A stretch of DNA of 7,074 nucleotides, from positions 1-7,074 of the forward strand of contig JAHDBO010000099.1 in assembly GCA_020630355.1 (NCBI GenBank), read 5' to 3'. This document shows, piece by piece, positions 1-5,963 of the stretch. The translations under genes were made by a program, and so were the position numbers. Within the stretch, counting starts at the first letter, position 1. Every line of letters begins with the position of its first letter. The stretch comes from Saprospiraceae bacterium (GTDB lineage Bacteria > Bacteroidota > Bacteroidia > Chitinophagales > Saprospiraceae). Under the pieces are notes generated by a model that was not told where the DNA came from, searched no databases, and worked only from the letters and a program-made list of their open reading frames with translations.

Positions 1-51
1 TTCCCGATTAGGATTTTGGCGAATAGCTTGAAAAAAATCATTATCAGTCAT
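1..51 (-). CDS. Possible 5' end of a minus-strand gene, cut by the window edge
   Basis: Reading the minus strand from an ATG at 51 gives 17 uninterrupted codons to the window edge (MTDNDFFQAIRQNPNRE). The composition, polar and charged with a short helix-like start, looks like a normal cytoplasmic N-terminus. There is no recognisable motif and no Shine-Dalgarno sequence, so I cannot name a family. If real, the gene is divergent from the small membrane protein at 186 and shares the roughly 130-nt intergenic stretch with it. The open frame is too short to be convincing by itself, so this is a lead only. Confidence 0.3.
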   Translation of the reverse strand, partial: MTDNDFFQAIRQNPNRE

Positions 52-153
52 TTTTTCTTTGTCAGGGGCATCCCTTTGGGGCGCTATTGCGCCAAAAATC
101 GTTAAGTTATTTTTTGACGGTTTCTTAAAAAAGGTTTTATCTATAAATACGTT

Positions 154-161
154 TATATTCG
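154..161 (+). promoter_or_regulatory. Possible Bacteroidota -7 box for the small protein/symporter unit
   Basis: TATATTCG matches the Bacteroidota -7 consensus TAnnTTTG at all but one fixed position. It lies about 25 nt before the ATG at 186, which would give a short leader. No clear -33 TTTG element sits at the expected distance; only GGTTTT is present near 133-138. The call rests on one degenerate box in AT-rich DNA. Confidence 0.25.
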
Positions 162-185
162 GGGATTAAAATATCAACAAAAGAT

Positions 186-317
186 ATGAAACAGTCCAAA
201 CCAGAAATTAAGCATACACCTCCTGTCTTTCATACTTGGAAAACATGGTATATAATCGTCTTAGTGGTTAATCTATTGGTCGTGCTGTCCATCTATCTTT
301 ACGTTAGCACATTATAA
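186..317 (+). CDS. 43-residue single-pass membrane protein, likely partner of the symporter
   Basis: This short frame runs from ATG 186 to TAA 315-317 and encodes 43 residues. Residues 1-20 are polar and basic with a PP pair (12-13) and two Trp (18, 21). Residues 22-40 form one strongly hydrophobic helix (YIIVLVVNLLVVLSIYLYV), and only three residues follow. The basic N-terminus predicts an N-in orientation by the positive-inside rule. It ends 9 nt before the symporter start, so co-transcription is likely. Small membrane proteins encoded just ahead of SSS-family permeases are known (the DUF3311 and DUF4212 types), but those are longer with two helices. This one is shorter, and I cannot assign it to either. 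Its role as symporter subunit, stabiliser or assembly factor is inferred only from position and membrane character. Confidence 0.7.
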   Translation: MKQSKPEIKHTPPVFHTWKTWYIIVLVVNLLVVLSIYLYVSTL

Positions 318-326
318 GACAGTTTT

Positions 327-2048
327 ATGAGCACTTTCGATTGGATTGTACTTTGGGTAACTATTGCGACAATAGTGGGTTACGGCGTATGGAAGACGCG
401 TGGCTCTCAAAGTATGGAGAGCTTCTTCAAAGGCGATAATGAAGCCAAATGGTGGACGGTTGGTTTGTCCGTCATGGCGACCCAAGCGAGTGCCATTACT
501 TTTTTGTCCACCCCAGGGCAGGCTTACAATGATGGAATGGGCTTCGCCCAGTTTTACTTCATGTTGCCCGTAGCGATGATTATCATCTGTATAACGTTCA
601 TCCCGCTTTTCTATAAGCTTAAAGTTTACACGGCTTACGAGTTTTTGGAGAGCCGATTTGATTTGAAAACACGCTCTCTTACGGCTGCTCTCTTCTTGGT
701 ACAAAGAGGCCTAGCGGCAGGGATTACTATTTACGCACCTGCTATTATTCTATCTTCGGTGCTTGGATGGGAATTGAATCATACCTGCGTGCTGATAGGG
801 ACATTGGTTCTGATTTATACTTTTTCTGGTGGTACTAAGGCAGTGAACGTAACGCATAAGCTACAAATGAGCATCATTTTTACGAGTTTGTTTATTGTGT
901 TTTTCATTCTGTTGAGCTATATGCCTGAGGAGTATTCCTTCCGAGAAACGCTCCAAATCGCTAATGCCAATGACAAACTCGAAATTGTTGATTTCTCTTT
1001 CGATTGGAAAGATAGATACAATATTTGGACGAGTTTAGCAGCGGTGTTCCTATTCCTATCTTATTTTGGTACTGACCAAAGCCAAGTACAGCGTTATCTT
1101 TCTGGGCAGTCTGTCCGACAGAGTCGTTTGGGTTTACTGTTCAATGGTATGCTAAAAGTCCCTTTACAGTTTTTTATTCTATTCTTAGGGGTATTGGTTT
1201 TTATGTTTTTCCAATTCAATAAAGCCCCTGTTTTTTTCAACGAAAGTGTAAAAGAAAGAATTTATAAGGATGCCAGTCTGGACATTCAAGAGGATTTCAC
1301 GAAAGTGGAAACCAAATACAACCTACTGTTTGAAGAAAGAAAAGAGGCGAACCAAGCTTATGTATTAGCGAATAGAGGAGGAGAAGCCTTAGCCATACAG
1401 ACCACTAAAAGTAGGATTCAGGAAATTTATGAAGAAGAAAAAAAGCTGAGGAACGAAGCAAAAACAGTCATCAAACGCTTTGATAATGACATTGAGACCA
1501 ATGACAAGGATTATGTTTTTATGAATTTCATTCTGAATCATTTGCCCAATGGATTGACGGGATTGTTGCTCTCGGTGATTTTCTTTGCGGCGATGTCTTC
1601 AACTGCGGCAGAACTCAATGCTTTGGCTTCTACCACTACAGTAGATATATACAAAAGGAGTATCGTAAAAGATGCTTCAGAAGCGCATTACTTGATGGCT
1701 TCGAGAGGCTGGACGCTATTCTGGGGTATCGTAGCGATTCTTTTTGCCTCATTCGGTACTTTATTTGAAAATTTGATTCAGTTTGTCAATATCATCGGCT
1801 CCATTTTCTACGGAACGATTCTAGGCGTATTTTTAATCGCATTTTACATCAAACGCCTAGGAGCAAATGCGACATTCTTTGGAGCAATGGTGGCGGAGCT
1901 TGCCGTAATCTGGGTATGGTACAATTATATTTTCGTGGAAGAACACCTATCTTTTCTTTGGTTGAACATTATAGGCTGCCTATTGACCATACTTATTGCT
2001 ACACTTCTATCCCTTTTTGGAATAGACCGACAAAAAAAGCCCGCCTAA
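327..2048 (+). CDS. Sodium:solute symporter (SSS family), substrate unknown
   Basis: A 573-residue inner-membrane protein with the SSS layout of an extra N-terminal helix plus a LeuT-type 5+5 core. I count about 13 helices, roughly at 5-21, 44-66, 75-97, 115-142, 153-168, 182-198, 232-251, 272-297, 408-436, 457-477, 485-508, 513-533 and 543-565. Family marks are the GTDQSQVQRYL segment (248-258) in core helix 6 and AAMSSTAAELNALAS (421-435) in core helix 8. S424 and S425 there align with the Na2-site hydroxyl residues of vSGLT and PutP. Helix 8 is followed by VDIYKR, also typical of the family. The family uses the sodium gradient to import sugars, amino acids, carboxylates, vitamins or sialic acid; nothing visible fixes the substrate. 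Unusual is a charged, coiled-coil-like stretch of about 90 residues (303-392) between core helices 7 and 8. The start follows the small membrane ORF by 9 nt with no clear Shine-Dalgarno. The stop codon lies inside the terminator stem shared with the next, convergent gene. Confidence 0.93.
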   Translation: MSTFDWIVLWVTIATIVGYGVWKTRGSQSMESFFKGDNEAKWWTVGLSVMATQASAITFLSTPGQAYNDGMGFAQFYFMLPVAMIIICITFIPLFYKLKVYTAYEFLESRFDLKTRSLTAALFLVQRGLAAGITIYAPAIILSSVLGWELNHTCVLIGTLVLIYTFSGGTKAVNVTHKLQMSIIFTSLFIVFFILLSYMPEEYSFRETLQIANANDKLEIVDFSFDWKDRYNIWTSLAAVFLFLSYFGTDQSQVQRYLSGQSVRQSRLGLLFNGMLKVPLQFFILFLGVLVFMFFQFNKAPVFFNESVKERIYKDASLDIQEDFTKVETKYNLLFEERKEANQAYVLANRGGEALAIQTTKSRIQEIYEEEKKLRNEAKTVIKRFDNDIETNDKDYVFMNFILNHLPNGLTGLLLSVIFFAAMSSTAAELNALASTTTVDIYKRSIVKDASEAHYLMASRGWTLFWGIVAILFASFGTLFENLIQFVNIIGSIFYGTILGVFLIAFYIKRLGANATFFGAMVAELAVIWVWYNYIFVEEHLSFLWLNIIGCLLTILIATLLSLFGIDRQKKPA

Positions 2049-2062
2049 TCTAGGCGAGCTTT
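2032..2062 (-). terminator. Intrinsic terminator of the DUF2911 gene, overlapping the symporter stop
   Basis: On the minus strand AAAGCTCGCCTA, a GAT loop and TAGGCGGGCTTT form a 12-bp stem with a single G:U pair, running into a seven-T tract. It starts 25 nt beyond the DUF2911 stop codon. On the plus strand the wobble becomes a C/A mismatch and the T-run is short (GCTTTAT), so termination of the symporter transcript should be weaker. The symporter TAA (2046-2048) lies at the top of the stem. Confidence 0.85.
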
Positions 2063-2086
2063 ATCGATTGTCAAAAAATGTGTCTA

Positions 2087-2929
2087 TTATTTTCTAGCCC
2101 ATTCTAGGATAGACTCTTGGTTCATCTTTACGTAGTCAGCATTGCCTGCTTCCTGTGCTAATTGTAGGGATTGCTGAGCTACTTTAGTAGCGTCTTTGTA
2201 TCTTTTCAACTTAGCCAAAATCAAGGACTCTTTTCTCAATTGCCAGAAGCGTGGTTTTTCTACTTTAGTGGCTTTTTGTACATATTCCAATGCTTTTTTA
2301 GGGTCTTTTCCCGTATCAAACATGTAAGAACCTGCATTATAGTAATCATTCGCAGTTGGGCCAGCCAAAACCTTTTCGATGTTATCCATGACACGTTTGT
2401 CCACTTCGACGCCAAGCTGCATAGATACTTTTGTATTCGCCCAGTAAATATCGATGTTGGCACTTTCGTTCAAGATATTGTCAAAATTGATAAAGAAAGT
2501 CTCGAACCTAGTGTTAGACTTTTCGGCTTTGGCTTCTACGGTAAGGTCTGCTGTTTTTTCTGTATAGCTTGACCAGCTAGAAGATTCGTGCTTGTAGAAA
2601 TTGATAGTCCACATATCCTTACCAGGGATGGTCAATACGGCATAACTTCCTTTAGCTAGTGCTTTGCCGTTGATTGTGACATCGTCGCTGAATGAAATCT
2701 TAGTAGCGGAGTTGGCACCCGTTCTCCATAATTTGCCGAAAGGCACTAAACCATTCGCTGCAAAAACCGTTCTCCCTTTGACACTAGGTCTAGAATATTC
2801 CAAGTCGACCGTTGTCAAGCCCACCATTTGCTCCACTTTGCTCATTGGAGATGGTCTTGGAGTTGTGATTTGCGCATTTAGAGTCCAGCAGAAAGCAACT
2901 GCTGACATCAACATTAGGATTCTTTTCAT
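2087..2929 (-). CDS. Secreted DUF2911 family protein with C-terminal TPR-like helices
   Basis: This 280-residue protein begins with a Sec signal peptide (MKRILMLMSAVAFCWTLNAQ), with cleavage likely after A19 of NAQ. There is no lipobox Cys, so it should be soluble in the periplasm or exported. Residues about 22-170 match my memory of DUF2911: PSPMSKVEQMVG (26-37), then LEYSRPSVKGR (43-53), LVPFGKLWRTGANSATKI (61-78), GKALAKGSYAVLTIPG (88-103) and W107 in a predicted beta-rich domain. The molecular function of DUF2911 is unknown. Residues about 194-275 are helical with paired Ala/Leu/Tyr spacing (YYNAGSYMFDTGKDPKKALEY, then a second helix pair), like one and a half to two degenerate TPR units, which usually mediate protein contacts. 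It is transcribed alone, convergent with the symporter and divergent from the lipoprotein gene. The start is set by the signal peptide. Confidence 0.9.
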   Translation of the reverse strand: MKRILMLMSAVAFCWTLNAQITTPRPSPMSKVEQMVGLTTVDLEYSRPSVKGRTVFAANGLVPFGKLWRTGANSATKISFSDDVTINGKALAKGSYAVLTIPGKDMWTINFYKHESSSWSSYTEKTADLTVEAKAEKSNTRFETFFINFDNILNESANIDIYWANTKVSMQLGVEVDKRVMDNIEKVLAGPTANDYYNAGSYMFDTGKDPKKALEYVQKATKVEKPRFWQLRKESLILAKLKRYKDATKVAQQSLQLAQEAGNADYVKMNQESILEWARK

Positions 2930-2991
2930 AAGGATTTTATTTTTTTGTAATAAATACTACAACACTATAAAGATGTTTTCGGTTGTGGCTG

Positions 2992-2999
2992 CAAATATA
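2992..2999 (-). promoter_or_regulatory. Bacteroidota -7 promoter box for the DUF2911 gene
   Basis: TATATTTG on the minus strand is a full match to the Bacteroidota -7 consensus TAnnTTTG. It sits 62 nt before the start codon, implying a leader of somewhat under 60 nt. The expected -33 TTTG is not clear; the region upstream is T-rich. The rest of the 255-nt divergent gap up to the lipoprotein gene shows no gene I trust and no equally good box facing the other way. Confidence 0.5.
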
Positions 3000-3184
3000 A
3001 AAATTGTTAGAAAGCTTAATATGAAAAAAATCACGCTAATATTTCAGGCATTGCATCTTTATTTGCAAGTGGGCCGATTTATATGTTAAAAGAGCCTTAA
3101 AAGAAAGTGTCCTTTTCGGACTTTTCAGGTCTTTATATTAATTCGCACGAAATTTAAAATTCAAGCATAATCAAAACTTTTAGA

Positions 3185-4411
3185 ATGAAAAAACTATCAA
3201 TTTTAGCCTTTTGCGCTTTGTTATTGACCTTATTGAATACCAGTTGTGACCCAGATACAGGTACTGGTGGCGGTGGTGGTTTGTCTACGCCTCCTTCTTT
3301 GACTTTCCTATCGGGTACGGGGTACACTAGCTCGGATGCGACTATAAACGCAGGGGGGACTTTCACGGTACAACTAGCAGCCACCGCAGGCTCTGAAGAC
3401 ATATCCAGTTTGGCTATTTATGAAAACGACGTTTTGATACCGAACAGTCGCATTTCTATTTTTGGTGGTTCATCAGGTTCGGGCAATCCTATTCCGATCA
3501 ATAGTACCGATGCCGGTGGCTTTACTTGGGATATATCTATAGTGGCACATAGCACCTTTGAATTGAAAACCTACCGATTCACGATTGTGGATGTATTGGG
3601 TGATTCTAACAGCCAGTCCTTATTGATAGATACAGCACCTGCAACAGAATTTTCGTTTGAACTCAGAGCAGACTCAGGATGTATCTCAACGGATGCTTCC
3701 AATGTATCTTCAGGTTCTCTAATGAAGTTCTGCCCAGTGATGACAAGTGGAGCAGGAGGGGATTTGACGAAAATTACAATCTTCGAAGACGGTGTTTCTA
3801 TTACGGATTTATCTCGTTTGAGATTTGGAACAATAACTAATGACTTTGAAGGGAATCCGCTTAACTTAACTAGCGAATTCGCTAATGTATTAGACACTGT
3901 GATTTACATCAAAGCACACGATTCGGGGACAAAAACCTATGATATTATCGTTGAGGATGCATCGGGTGCAACTTTAACGAAAACGGTAGAAATCACCATA
4001 GAATCCAGCGGTGTACCTGTTTCTAATATCACAGCAGCAAGACTCTTCAATTCGGGCGGTCCTTCTGGAACAGGCGGCTTGGACTTGGACGACGGAGACT
4101 CAACGGGATCTTCTGATGCATCAGCTGAAATCAGAGACTTGGGTACTGCTGCCAATTGGACCATGCAGTTTGCTCCAATAACGGCCAATAATGTCAATCT
4201 TAGGGCATCAACGGCAGATTTTGACAACACCTTCTTCAAGGAGGAAGTAGCTGCTGCATATAATGCCGGTACAGATGTTTCAAATGCAACTGCTGTAATT
4301 GGGGATGTCTATGCGGTCGAAAGAGACGGGGTATTTTATCTTCTCAAAGTAGTCGATGTGGTAGAAGTTTCTGATAATTCAGATTATATCATGTTCGATA
4401 TTAAGAAGTAA
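3185..4411 (+). CDS. Exported lipoprotein with two tandem Ig-like repeats
   Basis: A 408-residue protein with a type II signal peptide: MKK, a hydrophobic core, then the lipobox LNTSC with lipidated C21. The mature end (CDPDTG followed by a Gly run) has acidic residues right after the Cys, as in Bacteroidota lipoproteins exported to the cell surface. Residues 39-150 and 154-273 look like copies of one beta-sandwich unit: DISSLAIYENDVLI (72-85) aligns with DLTKITIFEDGVSI (193-206), and LKTYRFTIVDVLGDS (127-141) with TKTYDIIVEDASGAT (249-263). Two Cys in the second copy (166, 183) could form a disulphide. Residues about 278-408 form a different domain with an acidic loop DLDDGDSTGSSD (300-311) and a beta-rich C-terminus ending in DIKK. 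I recognise no enzyme motif. A structural, adhesive or ligand-binding surface role is inferred. The gene stands alone: divergent from DUF2911 and closed by a strong terminator. Confidence 0.85.
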   Translation: MKKLSILAFCALLLTLLNTSCDPDTGTGGGGGLSTPPSLTFLSGTGYTSSDATINAGGTFTVQLAATAGSEDISSLAIYENDVLIPNSRISIFGGSSGSGNPIPINSTDAGGFTWDISIVAHSTFELKTYRFTIVDVLGDSNSQSLLIDTAPATEFSFELRADSGCISTDASNVSSGSLMKFCPVMTSGAGGDLTKITIFEDGVSITDLSRLRFGTITNDFEGNPLNLTSEFANVLDTVIYIKAHDSGTKTYDIIVEDASGATLTKTVEITIESSGVPVSNITAARLFNSGGPSGTGGLDLDDGDSTGSSDASAEIRDLGTAANWTMQFAPITANNVNLRASTADFDNTFFKEEVAAAYNAGTDVSNATAVIGDVYAVERDGVFYLLKVVDVVEVSDNSDYIMFDIKK

Positions 4412-4428
4412 GCGAAGCACAAAACTTC

Positions 4429-4475
4429 AAAAGAAAGCCCCGTACCTAGTCGTTAGGTACGGGGCTTTCTTTTTT
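4429..4475. terminator. Strong bidirectional terminator between convergent genes
   Basis: A perfect 20-bp stem (4429-4448 with 4454-4473), including the core AAGCCCCGTACCTA, closes a five-base loop GTCGT and runs into six T on the plus strand. The 17 nt between the lipoprotein stop and the stem contain nothing else. On the minus strand the stem also ends in CTTTCTTTT, so it can serve the sirtuin-GNAT transcript arriving from the right. Confidence 0.95.
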
Positions 4476-4493
4476 ATTAGAAAATAGAGACTG

Positions 4494-4522
4494 TACTGTT
4501 TTTAGATTTTGCTAAAACAGTA
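4494..4522. repeat. Imperfect inverted repeat between convergent genes
   Basis: TACTGTTTTTAG (4494-4505) and CTAAAACAGTA (4512-4522) pair over 11 bp with one bulged T and a six-base loop. Outside it, AGACTG (4488-4493) and CAGTCT (4541-4546) could add a further 6 bp. No T-tract follows on either strand, so it does not look like an intrinsic terminator. It lies beyond the GNAT stop codon, in what would be the 3' untranslated end of that transcript. Confidence 0.45.
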
Positions 4523-4565
4523 AGTTGAAAAAATGGTTTTCAGTCTAATACCTAAATACCAATAT

Positions 4566-5099
4566 CTAGTCAACCACCTCTTTTCCTGTCGTACTTTTAC
4601 CAGCTTCGTAAGCCTTCTGGTCGAGCAATACCACATCAAAAGTAGCTAAACGAACCCGACGGTTGACTTGTATGTCGCAAACGAAAGGAATACCATTTTT
4701 TTCTAATAACTGTATCGCTGGCTTGTTTTTAGCGCCTGTTTGTGCGATGATTTTTCTTAAATGAAAGGTTTCTTTCGCGTGATTAATTAGAGCGGAAGCT
4801 ATCCCTTGTCGGAAATGGGCAGGGTGTACCATCAAACGGCCCATATCCAAGACCCCGTCATTGGCGATTTTGAAAGAAATCGCACCCACCATTTTATCAT
4901 CCTCGTAGTTCCCAAAGAAAAACTCATCATCATTGCGCATCAAATCGCTCAGACCTTCATTCAAATAAGGAATAAAACGGTGGCTTTCCAAATCCGCTTC
5001 TATCTCATAAGCCAGTTTCTGTAGTGCCAGCACATCCTGTGCGACATAATCATTTGATATATCTAATCTTTTAATCAATGTTCTGTGGTTTTGATTCAA
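4566..5099 (-). CDS. GNAT family N-acyltransferase
   Basis: A 177-residue GNAT-fold protein. LIKRLDISNDYV (8-19) is the first beta strand and LALQKLAYEIEADL (24-37) the first helix. GAISFKI, then LDMGRLMVHPAHFRQGIASALI (84-105), carries the acetyl-CoA pyrophosphate loop R/Q-x-x-G-x-G/A in the form RQGIAS. NKPAIQLLEKNGI (125-137) is the usual motif B helix. The family moves an acetyl or other acyl group from CoA to an amine; the acceptor here cannot be read. The start is unusual: the frame has no ATG or GTG before residue 54, and TTG at 5099 follows directly on an in-frame TGA. TTG at 5078 is an alternative that gives MIKRLDISN, closer to how such proteins normally begin. It follows the sirtuin on the same strand after 63-84 nt, suggesting co-transcription. 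Confidence 0.85.
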   Translation of the reverse strand: MNQNHRTLIKRLDISNDYVAQDVLALQKLAYEIEADLESHRFIPYLNEGLSDLMRNDDEFFFGNYEDDKMVGAISFKIANDGVLDMGRLMVHPAHFRQGIASALINHAKETFHLRKIIAQTGAKNKPAIQLLEKNGIPFVCDIQVNRRVRLATFDVVLLDQKAYEAGKSTTGKEVVD

Positions 5100-5162
5100 T
5101 CAATGGGTAGCAAGATAAAGCATTTTCTCAAAAAGTGATTCTCCTAAGAACGAAAATCCTGC

Positions 5163-5870
5163 TCAATCCTTAAAAGTTGTTTTCATCAAAATATCAACGA
5201 CCGCTTTAACACCTGTCGAAGCAGGTTGTTGTATGATGGTTACGTAATCTTCGAGCAATTGCAGTTCCATATTTTTTTTAGGGGCAGGGTCAATATAAAA
5301 AATTGGGGTATGAGCAGGAACATATCTCGATAAACCAGCCGCTGGATAGACCTGCAGGGAAGTGCCCACAATCATCAATATATCTGCTTGGCTACAGAGC
5401 GCAGCAGCTTCTTCAAGCTTTGGTACAGACTCCCCAAACCAGACAATATGAGGGCGTAATTGCGCGCCCTTCTCACACTTATCCCCTTCGGTGACATCTT
5501 CCTCCCATTTATAAATCAAGGACGGGTCAAGGGTGCTTCTCACTTTTCTCAACTCACCGTGCAAATGTATGATATTCGTACTACCAGCGCGCTCGTGCAA
5601 ATCATCTACGTTTTGGGTTACTACATACACTTCATATTGCGATTCCAAGCGCACTAATTGCCGATGTCCTTCATTGGGCTCGACCGTTTTTAGTTGTTTT
5701 CGTCTTTGATTGTAAAAATCTAATACTAAGCGTCTATCTTTACGCCAACCCTCAGGTGATGCTACCTCCATTACATCATGCCCTTCCCATAGACCATTGG
5801 CATCCCTGAATGTCTGTATACCGCTTTCGGCACTGATACCCGCACCGGTAAGGACTACTATTTTTTTCAT
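5163..5870 (-). CDS. cobB: Class III sirtuin, NAD-dependent protein deacylase, zinc cysteines missing
   Basis: A 235-residue cytoplasmic Sir2 protein of the usual single-domain bacterial size. It has the NAD-binding loop GAGISAESGIQTFRDANGLW (9-28), TQNVDDLHERAG (85-96), the HGE catalytic His at 104, and GTSLQVYPAAGL (169-180). The family removes acyl groups from lysine, using NAD and releasing nicotinamide and O-acyl-ADP-ribose. Y53 and R56 in FYNQRR form the YxxR pair that in CobB and SIRT5 reads the acidic tail of succinyl- or malonyl-lysine, so desuccinylase or demalonylase activity is likely. The zinc module normally has four Cys after HGE; here only C132 is present before LRPHIVWFGE, as I recall for related Bacteroidota proteins. 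A GNAT gene follows on the same strand, and aroC is divergent. The symbol is by family only. Confidence 0.93.
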   Translation of the reverse strand: MKKIVVLTGAGISAESGIQTFRDANGLWEGHDVMEVASPEGWRKDRRLVLDFYNQRRKQLKTVEPNEGHRQLVRLESQYEVYVVTQNVDDLHERAGSTNIIHLHGELRKVRSTLDPSLIYKWEEDVTEGDKCEKGAQLRPHIVWFGESVPKLEEAAALCSQADILMIVGTSLQVYPAAGLSRYVPAHTPIFYIDPAPKKNMELQLLEDYVTIIQQPASTGVKAVVDILMKTTFKD

Positions 5871-5899
5871 TTTTAGCTTTTATTAGTTTTAAAATAAAA

Positions 5900-5907
5900 C
5901 AAAGTAA
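5900..5907 (-). promoter_or_regulatory. Possible -7 box for the sirtuin-GNAT unit
   Basis: TTACTTTG on the minus strand matches TAnnTTTG at all but one fixed position and lies about 30 nt before the sirtuin ATG. No clear -33 TTTG was found. The surroundings are very AT-rich, so a chance match is quite possible. Confidence 0.25.
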
Positions 5908-5930
5908 AAACACCCTTCTAAAATAAAAAG

Positions 5931-5956
5931 TTCCTTATCAGGATTTTGATAAGGAA
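5931..5956. promoter_or_regulatory. Perfect 10-bp palindrome between the divergent sirtuin and aroC genes
   Basis: TTCCTTATCA and TGATAAGGAA are exact reverse complements around a six-base spacer GGATTT. The dyad lies 60 nt from the sirtuin start and 34 nt from the aroC start, in the middle of their shared promoter region, which suits a repressor or activator site. On the minus strand it is followed at once by CTTTTTATTTT, so it could also act as a weak AT-rich terminator for transcription entering from aroC's side. The dyad is certain; which role applies is not. Confidence 0.5.
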
Positions 5957-5963
5957 TGAAAGA

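Noticed and set aside
80..93. GGCGC-TATT-GCGCC hairpin followed by an A-run
   Set aside because: Only 5 bp of stem and no T-tract on the plus strand. On the minus strand the T-run lies before the stem, so it does not fit an intrinsic terminator in either direction.
3021..3089. Short plus-strand ORF of 22 codons starting MKKITLIFQ in the DUF2911/lipoprotein gap
   Set aside because: It resembles the start of a signal peptide but is very short, has no downstream domain or promoter of its own, and lies just upstream of the DUF2911 promoter box; most likely chance.
2171..3089. Plus-strand open frames opposite the DUF2911 gene (2171-2572 and 2664-3089)
   Set aside because: They mirror a well-supported minus-strand gene with signal peptide and family motifs, and their translations show no domain logic.
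3109..3121. GTCC-TTTTC-GGAC mini-hairpin ahead of the lipoprotein gene
   Set aside because: Four base pairs followed by a mismatch and a wobble; too weak to call a regulatory structure.
3571..4239. Minus-strand open frames opposite the lipoprotein gene
   Set aside because: Antisense shadows of a clear coding frame with lipobox and repeated domains.
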